Shown here piece by piece: positions 14,671-20,016 of a stretch of DNA of 20,016 nt (its first letter is position 1; each line of letters opens with the position of its first letter). The DNA comes from Deltaproteobacteria bacterium. Its GTDB lineage: Bacteria; Desulfobacterota; UBA8473. Made by a program: the position numbers and the translations under genes. The notes under the pieces were generated by a model. It searched no databases, was not told the origin of the DNA, and saw only the letters and a list, made by a program, of their open reading frames with translations. The stretch covers positions 1 to 20,016 of the forward strand of contig JAUXFK010000019.1 in the NCBI GenBank assembly GCA_030623035.1. Reading direction: 5' to 3'.

Positions 14671-16002
14671 ATGACTGAGCCTGCAGCAGAGGCGGTTGTT
14701 GATCCGGGCATAGACGAAAAAATTAAGAAATTAACCCCTGAAAGGATAGAAAGCACAATAAATAAAGTCCTGACCAAAGGGGCTGCTGCCCGGCTGAAAG
14801 TTTATTTGCAGACATGCGTTCATTGCGGGTTATGTGCAGATGCCTGTCATTTCTATCTTTCCAATGACAAGGACCCTAAGTTTTCGCCGGTGGGTAAAGT
14901 TAAACAGACACTCTGGGAGATAATAAGAAAGAAGGGCAAGGTAGATGGTGGGTTTATAAAAGATTGTTCGAGAATAGCCCATACAGAATGCAATGTCTGC
15001 CGTCGCTGCAGTATGTATTGCCCTTTTGGTATCGATATTGCCTATCTCCTTCTTTTGGTACGCCGTATGTGTGCTCTTTTGGGTGTTGTGCCTCAGTACT
15101 TGCAGGATACGGTCAATAGCCATGCAGTCACTATGAATCAGATGTGGGTGAAACAGGACGAATGGATCGACAGCCTTCAATGGCAGGAAGAAGATGCACA
15201 AGATGAGGTTAAGAATGCAAGGATTCCTCTCGATAAGGAGGGAGCTGAGATTATGTATTCCGTTATCGGCCCTGAGCCAAAATTCCTTGCCCAGCTTCTA
15301 GGCAATATCGCGATGATAATGGCTGTTGCGGGTATGGATTGGACAATGCCTTCCTTTGACGGCTGGGATAATAGCAATATGCCCATGTATTCGGGTGACT
15401 TTGAAACCATGGCCCGAGTGGAACGGAAACATCATGAAGCCGCATTAAAACTGAAGGTAAAGAGGATCGTGATGGGTGAATGTGGCCACGCTTTTCGAGG
15501 AGCAGTATATGACGGTCCAAAGTGGCTGGCCTGGAAAGAGCCCCCTGTACCGATAATTCATGCCGTTCAATTTTATTATGAGCTAATCAAAAGCGGCAGG
15601 ATAAAGATAGCCAAAAAATTTAAAGAACCCGTCACCGTTCAAGAACCATGCAATATTGTCAGGGGAAGAGGCCTCGGAGATATGCTTCGTTATATTATGC
15701 GGGCCACGTGTGAAGATTTTAGAGATGTGTACCCCAGATATGAACACAATTATTGCTGTGGTGCCGGTGGAGGGGTAATTAACTGCGGCCCTCAATGGAA
15801 GAAGAGTCGAGTTAAGGGCAACAGGGTCAAAGCAGAACAACTCAAAGCAACAGGTGCAAAATTCGTTGTAACCCCATGTCATAACTGCCATAGTGGTATT
15901 GAAGACATCGTCGAACATTATAATCTCGGGATGCATACGAAGTTTTTTAGTGAGATATTGATTGATGTTATGGAGATTCCCGAAGATTTAAAAGTCGAAT
16001 AA
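14671..16002 (+). CDS. tmcB: TmcB/HmcF-like HdrD-type iron-sulfur protein (CCG domain)
   Basis: A cytoplasmic electron-transfer protein related to the HdrD subunit of heterodisulfide reductase. Two 4Fe-4S sets are at the N-terminus: C49, C52, C55, C59 and C107, C110, C113, C117, the latter followed by PFG. The C-terminal half has cysteine-rich CCG features: GECGHAFRG near 270-280, EPC, then YCCGAGGG and TPCHNC near 370-410, the ligands of the non-cubane cluster in HdrB/HdrD. There is no signal or membrane segment. The start is ATG 14671 because AGGAGG (14658-14663) is 7 nt upstream; an in-frame ATG at 14638 overlaps the previous gene and adds an unlikely leader. Expected partner of the cytochrome b subunit encoded upstream, donating to a cytoplasmic acceptor not yet known. 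Confidence 0.9.
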   Translation: MTEPAAEAVVDPGIDEKIKKLTPERIESTINKVLTKGAAARLKVYLQTCVHCGLCADACHFYLSNDKDPKFSPVGKVKQTLWEIIRKKGKVDGGFIKDCSRIAHTECNVCRRCSMYCPFGIDIAYLLLLVRRMCALLGVVPQYLQDTVNSHAVTMNQMWVKQDEWIDSLQWQEEDAQDEVKNARIPLDKEGAEIMYSVIGPEPKFLAQLLGNIAMIMAVAGMDWTMPSFDGWDNSNMPMYSGDFETMARVERKHHEAALKLKVKRIVMGECGHAFRGAVYDGPKWLAWKEPPVPIIHAVQFYYELIKSGRIKIAKKFKEPVTVQEPCNIVRGRGLGDMLRYIMRATCEDFRDVYPRYEHNYCCGAGGGVINCGPQWKKSRVKGNRVKAEQLKATGAKFVVTPCHNCHSGIEDIVEHYNLGMHTKFFSEILIDVMEIPEDLKVE

Positions 16003-16020
16003 GACAAGAAGGAAGGAGAG

Positions 16021-17691
16021 ATGAATAAAAGACTGGTTAAATCTTTTTCTATAATAGGGGTAATTATATGTTTTTTCTTCTTGTTTGGGAGGGCAGATAG
16101 TATCTGGTCTAACCAGGAGAGTACCGATCGTTTTGAGGGCCCTCCAATCCTCATTACAGATACAGGTATCTTTGAAAAATTAGAAAGACCACCTGTAGAA
16201 TTCTATCATGATAAACATACACTTGCCCTTGAAAAAGAAGGATGTGGCGTATGTCATCCCCAAAATAAAGATGGATGGTTAATATTTAAATACCCCAAGC
16301 AAAGAGATGACAGTACTGAGCAGAGTCTGATGAACTCATACCATGATAGTTGTATAGGATGCCATAACAATATTGCAAGTGAAGGTAGAAAGTCAGGGTA
16401 TGTAATATGTGGTGAGTGCCATAATGTAAAAGATAAAAGTCAAGATATAGAACATCTACCCATTGGTCCGGATTATTACAGCCTTGAAGATACTTACCAT
16501 AGAGACTGCATTGCTTGCCATAATAAAGATGCTGATCTGCATAAAGAAGATGCAAAGGATCTAAACTGGAAAGATTTTTATATTAAAGAAAAAGAACGAA
16601 AGGAAACAGCATTGCCTCAGGTGATCTTCGATTTCTATATACATTATCAACATGAGGTTGCCACAGGCGGAAAATGTGAGGCATGCCATCATGTATATAG
16701 TGATGAGGAAGAAAGGCTCATCTACAAAAAGGGAGAAGAGTCCTCTTGCCGGGATTGTCATAAGGAAAAAGACGAGAATAAGACGCATTCCTTCAGAAAA
16801 GTAGCTCATATGGATTGTATTAAATGCCATATGGAACTCAAAGAGAAAGGAAAAGATACAGGGCCCTTTACTTGCGGTGGTTGTCATACTGAAAGGAAGA
16901 GGCAGACATTAGAAAAAATAGCAGATATCCCAAAGCCAAAACGAGGGCAGCCTGATAGAGTCCTTATCTGCATTGAAGATGCAAGGATGGGAGGAGTTCC
17001 TTTTAATCACAAGGGTCACGAAGCAAATACTCTTACATGCCGAACGTGCCACCATGAGGGGATAATGGCCTGTAAAGAATGCCATACACAAAAGGGCAGC
17101 CTACAAGGAGGTAAAGTAAATTTGGCTAAGGCATATCATGATATTACCTCAGAGAGGAGTTGCATTGGCTGCCATAATTCTCATAAATCAGAACCGTTGT
17201 GTAGTGGCTGCCATAATTCTATGGAGGATGGTTTAAACAAATCATCTTGTAAGACCTGCCATACCGGGATTGAAAGTGGAATAAAGTCAGCAAACAAGGT
17301 TGATCCTCCAGAAAATCTTTTGCCCCATGGTCTAATGGAGGATATGACAATTAATGTTCTTCAAAAGGATTATATGCCTGGTAAATTCCCCCATTTAGCC
17401 ATAATTGAGAGATTAACCGATGTCTCAAATAATAGTAAGTTGGCGAGACATTTCCATTTTGATAAGATGACGATATGTTCTGGGTGTCATCATAACAGTC
17501 CGCTAGAGCCAAATCAGATGGTACCTTCTTGTGATACCTGTCATAGTGCGCATATGGGATCTGTAGGATCAGAAGTCCCTGGGCTTCTCGGTGCCTATCA
17601 TCGCCAATGTCTGGGCTGTCATAAAGAGATGGGAGTCGAGCCTACAGGATGTACAGGGTGCCATGCGAGGAAGGCCAGCCCAAAAAACTAA
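16021..17691 (+). CDS. hmcA: HmcA-like high-molecular-mass cytochrome c with 17 CXXCH haem sites
   Basis: A periplasmic multihaem cytochrome of 556 residues. An N-terminal hydrophobic segment at about 8-22 after a KR-rich start is a signal peptide or anchor. Seventeen CXXCH motifs are present, with first cysteines at 75, 111, 130, 163, 219, 243, 266, 285, 340, 351, 381, 394, 410, 486, 504, 530 and 544. New cytochrome c3-type domains begin at FYHDKH (61), YIHYQHE (206), FNHKGHE (328) and HFHFD (477), giving 4+4+5+4 haems. The known HmcA has 16 because its first domain has only three. Enough extra histidines (more than 20) exist for axial ligation. It would accept electrons from cytochrome c3, hydrogenase or formate dehydrogenase and pass them to the membrane subunits. 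AAGGAAGGAGAG precedes the ATG, 18 bp after the tmcB-like gene. Confidence 0.93.
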   Translation: MNKRLVKSFSIIGVIICFFFLFGRADSIWSNQESTDRFEGPPILITDTGIFEKLERPPVEFYHDKHTLALEKEGCGVCHPQNKDGWLIFKYPKQRDDSTEQSLMNSYHDSCIGCHNNIASEGRKSGYVICGECHNVKDKSQDIEHLPIGPDYYSLEDTYHRDCIACHNKDADLHKEDAKDLNWKDFYIKEKERKETALPQVIFDFYIHYQHEVATGGKCEACHHVYSDEEERLIYKKGEESSCRDCHKEKDENKTHSFRKVAHMDCIKCHMELKEKGKDTGPFTCGGCHTERKRQTLEKIADIPKPKRGQPDRVLICIEDARMGGVPFNHKGHEANTLTCRTCHHEGIMACKECHTQKGSLQGGKVNLAKAYHDITSERSCIGCHNSHKSEPLCSGCHNSMEDGLNKSSCKTCHTGIESGIKSANKVDPPENLLPHGLMEDMTINVLQKDYMPGKFPHLAIIERLTDVSNNSKLARHFHFDKMTICSGCHHNSPLEPNQMVPSCDTCHSAHMGSVGSEVPGLLGAYHRQCLGCHKEMGVEPTGCTGCHARKASPKN

Positions 17692-17717
17692 AAAGTTAAA
17701 CTGGAAAGCATAGAAAT

Positions 17718-18641
17718 ATGGGTATCGATAGAAGAGACTTTCTAAGGTTGTTAGCTGGGATCGGTTGCTATACAGTGATAGGTAAAAGTACTGATGTCTG
17801 GGCAGATATACGTACGGTCGGTCATGGTGATATTCTTGGGGTTCTGGTAGATACGACTTTTTGTGTGGGATGCCGTACATGCGAAAAGGCATGTAACCAA
17901 ATAAACAAAGATCTGCCGAGGAAACTGCCCGAATCCTTCGAGGACAGCTCGGTTTTTGAGAAGAGAAGAAGAATGACAACAGATTCTTATACTGTAGTCA
18001 ATAGCTATCCTGGCAAAAAAAACAGGCAGCAATTCGTGAAATTTCAGTGTATGCATTGCAATGATCCTGCCTGTGTTTCAGCTTGCATAGTTGGGGCATT
18101 GACAAAAGAAGACAACGGGGCAGTGAGATACGATCCCTGGAAGTGTATCGGATGCCGTTATTGCATGGTTGCATGCCCTTTCCAGGTTCCAGCATATGAG
18201 TATTCAAACGCTTTTACGCCTCAGGTGAGAAAATGTACCTTCTGTTTTGAACTGAGGACATCAAAAGGGGAAATGCCTGCTTGTGTTGAGGCCTGCCCTA
18301 TGGAGGTTATGACCTTTGGAAAGAGAAAAGAATTAATCAAAATTGCCAGAAAACGTATCAAAAGATATCCGGATCGATATGTTCCTCATATATACGGAGA
18401 GCATGAATTGGGAGGAACTTCATGGCTTTATCTATCAAGCCTCCCCTTTGAAGATATTGATTTCCCCAAGTTTGGGTATACATCGACTCCTGGTTATACG
18501 GAACCTATACAGCATGCCATTTTTAAGAATTTCATCCCTCCATTGACCTTGTTTGCTGTGCTGGGTTGTTTTATGTGGTTTTTAAGGCCTCAGGATAAAA
18601 AATCAGAACCGTTGTTAAGGGAAGAAGGACAGGAAAAATGA
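17718..18641 (+). CDS. hmcB: HmcB-like periplasmic ferredoxin subunit, four 4Fe-4S clusters, Tat-type signal
   Basis: A 307-residue iron-sulfur subunit of the kind that pairs with NrfD-like membrane proteins. The twin-arginine signal RRDFLRLLAG at 5-14 indicates folded export to the periplasmic face. Four cluster sets are visible: C49/52/55/59, C111/114/119/123, C143/146/149/153 and C173/176/189/193. A hydrophobic helix near 269-287 (PPLTLFAVLGCFMWFL) anchors the C-terminus. This layout, including the C-terminal anchor, matches HmcB. It should relay electrons from the multihaem cytochrome encoded upstream to the NrfD-like subunit encoded downstream. Its stop codon overlaps the next start (ATGA), implying translational coupling. 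Confidence 0.92.
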   Translation: MGIDRRDFLRLLAGIGCYTVIGKSTDVWADIRTVGHGDILGVLVDTTFCVGCRTCEKACNQINKDLPRKLPESFEDSSVFEKRRRMTTDSYTVVNSYPGKKNRQQFVKFQCMHCNDPACVSACIVGALTKEDNGAVRYDPWKCIGCRYCMVACPFQVPAYEYSNAFTPQVRKCTFCFELRTSKGEMPACVEACPMEVMTFGKRKELIKIARKRIKRYPDRYVPHIYGEHELGGTSWLYLSSLPFEDIDFPKFGYTSTPGYTEPIQHAIFKNFIPPLTLFAVLGCFMWFLRPQDKKSEPLLREEGQEK

Positions 18642-19858
18642 GCTTTCACGAGGAACCTGCCCCGGTTGATAAGGGTTTTTTTACAACAGGAGTAAAAATT
18701 CTTGTAGTCTTGATGGTCACAGGGGTGAGTTTCGGTTTGTATCGTATGGGATTTAGCCTCGCGTCTACTACAAACTTAAACGATCAGTATCCATGGGGGA
18801 TGTGGATCGGAGTTGACGTGGCCAGCGGAGTAGCCCTGGCAGCAGGAGGGTTTACAACCGCATTTTTAGCCCATATCTTCCATCGAGAGCATTATCACGC
18901 TATCCTTCGGCCCGCCCTGCTCACAGCGATGTTGGGTTATACTTTTGTAGGGATAGGATTAATGTTTGATCTTGGAAGATGGTATAATATTTGGCATCCT
19001 TCACTTCCCATGATGTGGCAGGGCAACTCGGTTTTGTTTGAAGTCGGTATGTGTGTAATGGTGTATCTTACTGTGTTGTATATTGAGTTTATACCGGTTG
19101 CAACTGAGCGTTTTATCGGCAGAGTAAACTTGCCGGGGATTCTTTCAGTTCTAAATAATCCTATTGACGAGTTTCTCAGGTTATTAGACAATACCTTTGG
19201 AAAAATTATGTTTCTTTTCGTAATTGCGGGTGTGGTTTTATCTTGTTTGCATCAATCGTCTTTAGGTACATTAATGGTAATCGCCCCTTATAAAGTTCAT
19301 CCATTGTATTGGTCTCTTCTTTCTCCATTGTTTTTTCTTTCATCCGCCATTGCGGTTGGATATCCAATGGTTATATTTGAATCCATGATAGCATCGAAAT
19401 CCTTTGGACGTAAACCAGAGATGCACATCTTGACACCTCTTGCAAAGTTTACGCCAATACTATTGGGTATTTATATTGTTTTAAAGATTGGTGATATGAT
19501 TTATAGAGGCACTTATGTATATCTCTTTGAAGGATCGATCCAATCCTGGATGTTCTGGATTGAATTTGGCCTGTTGACGGTAGTTCCTTTTTTAATGCTA
19601 TTATCATCTCAAGTTAGGAGTTCTGCCGGTTGGTTATTTGCCGCTGCAACAATGTACATTTTTGGAGTTTTATTAAATCGGTGTGCAGTTTTTTTTATTG
19701 CTTATAAACCCCCTTTTGCTGAAAAGGTCTATTTCCCTGCAATTGGCGAACTTGCGCTTACTATAGGGCTCATTGCAACACTTATACTTATCTATAGAGT
19801 TTTTGTCACAATATTTCCTATACTTCCAGCTCCTGCAAAAGAAGCTGTTCAAGAATAA
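18638..19858 (+). CDS. hmcC: HmcC-like NrfD/PsrC-family integral membrane subunit
   Basis: A 406-residue polytopic membrane protein with about ten hydrophobic segments, of the NrfD/HybB family that exchanges electrons with quinone and may translocate protons. Family-like features are YPWGMWIGVDVASGVALAAG at about 47-66 and the paired acidic/histidine loop region (HIFHREHYH). There is no haem-binding motif. It overlaps the hmcB-like gene by 4 bp and closes the operon. In classical hmc operons a small hmcD then hmcE and hmcF follow; here hmcD is absent and the E/F equivalents lie upstream. The next gene is convergent. Confidence 0.9.
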   Translation: MSFHEEPAPVDKGFFTTGVKILVVLMVTGVSFGLYRMGFSLASTTNLNDQYPWGMWIGVDVASGVALAAGGFTTAFLAHIFHREHYHAILRPALLTAMLGYTFVGIGLMFDLGRWYNIWHPSLPMMWQGNSVLFEVGMCVMVYLTVLYIEFIPVATERFIGRVNLPGILSVLNNPIDEFLRLLDNTFGKIMFLFVIAGVVLSCLHQSSLGTLMVIAPYKVHPLYWSLLSPLFFLSSAIAVGYPMVIFESMIASKSFGRKPEMHILTPLAKFTPILLGIYIVLKIGDMIYRGTYVYLFEGSIQSWMFWIEFGLLTVVPFLMLLSSQVRSSAGWLFAAATMYIFGVLLNRCAVFFIAYKPPFAEKVYFPAIGELALTIGLIATLILIYRVFVTIFPILPAPAKEAVQE

Positions 19859-19897
19859 TCACTTCTCGAAACTTCTTAATAAATAATCCCCAGGCGT

Positions 19898-20016
19898 TTA
19901 AAGCCATTCAACAGAAACGATGGCCTCTAATTTTCTAAACTCAGGGTCGCCTGTAAGAATAGTTGCATCATACTTCAAAGCAGTTGCAGCGGCAAAACAG
20001 TCTGCATAAGAAATTG
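19898..20016 (-). CDS. PIN-domain protein (VapC-like), C-terminal end only
   Basis: Minus-strand reading from the window edge to TAA at 19900-19898 gives 38 residues that include SYADCFAAATA, ATILTGDPEF and the C-terminal EAIVSVEWL. This is the last third of a PIN domain: Asp in SYADCF and Asp in TGDPEF are the metal-binding acidic residues of these ribonucleases. It is probably the toxin of a VapBC-type pair, with the rest, including any antitoxin gene, outside the window. It is convergent with the Hmc-like operon, with 39 bp between stops. Confidence 0.8.
   Translation of the reverse strand, partial: ISYADCFAAATALKYDATILTGDPEFRKLEAIVSVEWL

Overview
The window looks like the chromosome of an anaerobic member of the Desulfobacterota (former Deltaproteobacteria), most likely a sulfate reducer or a syntroph. 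The grounds are a ferredoxin-dependent 2-oxoacid oxidoreductase operon, a pyruvate carboxylase of the type with a C-terminal zinc ribbon, and above all a Tmc/Hmc-type transmembrane electron-transfer complex with a 17-haem cytochrome c. No RNA genes or CRISPR arrays were seen.

Layout. Positions 1-1000 are a graveyard: a truncated REP-associated (Y1) transposase on the minus strand, a 16-bp tandem repeat, copy A of a 154-bp dispersed repeat, and a broken helix-hairpin-helix (ComEA-like) gene. Positions 1003-4160 carry a four-subunit 2-oxoacid:ferredoxin oxidoreductase operon in the order beta, ferredoxin, alpha, gamma, plus a possible 36-residue ORF and two intercistronic hairpins. Positions 4168-4664 hold a decayed IS91-type transposase tail joined to copy B of the repeat; copy B contains a near-consensus promoter facing the next gene. 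Positions 4693-8387 are a pyruvate carboxylase gene broken by a frameshift and an amber codon, with two probable metal-ligand residues also changed. A small (iron-sulfur) flavoprotein follows at 8634-9209.

On the minus strand, 9306-12176 encode a receiver-only response regulator and an unusual histidine kinase with an N-terminal XRE-type DNA-binding domain, a two-CW cysteine domain and three PAS domains. Diverging from the kinase is a 520-bp AT-rich region. It contains two copies of an ordered module: a TATCACAWTGTGATA palindrome, then a TTGACA promoter, then a TetR/FadR-like TGAATGAATA(C/T)TCATTCA operator.

This region drives a six-gene run (12697-19858): TmcD-like, TmcC/HmcE-like, TmcB/HmcF-like, HmcA-like 17-haem cytochrome, HmcB-like and HmcC-like. 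Together these would link periplasmic electrons (hydrogen or formate via cytochrome c3) to the membrane and to a cytoplasmic HdrD-like iron-sulfur protein. The FadR-like operators suggest the complex is tuned to fatty-acyl-CoA or related acyl-CoA oxidation. The window ends in the C-terminus of a PIN-domain protein on the minus strand.

The most interesting material is the duplicated promoter module, the hybrid Tmc/Hmc gene set, the DNA-binding histidine kinase beside it, and the repeat that carries a promoter.
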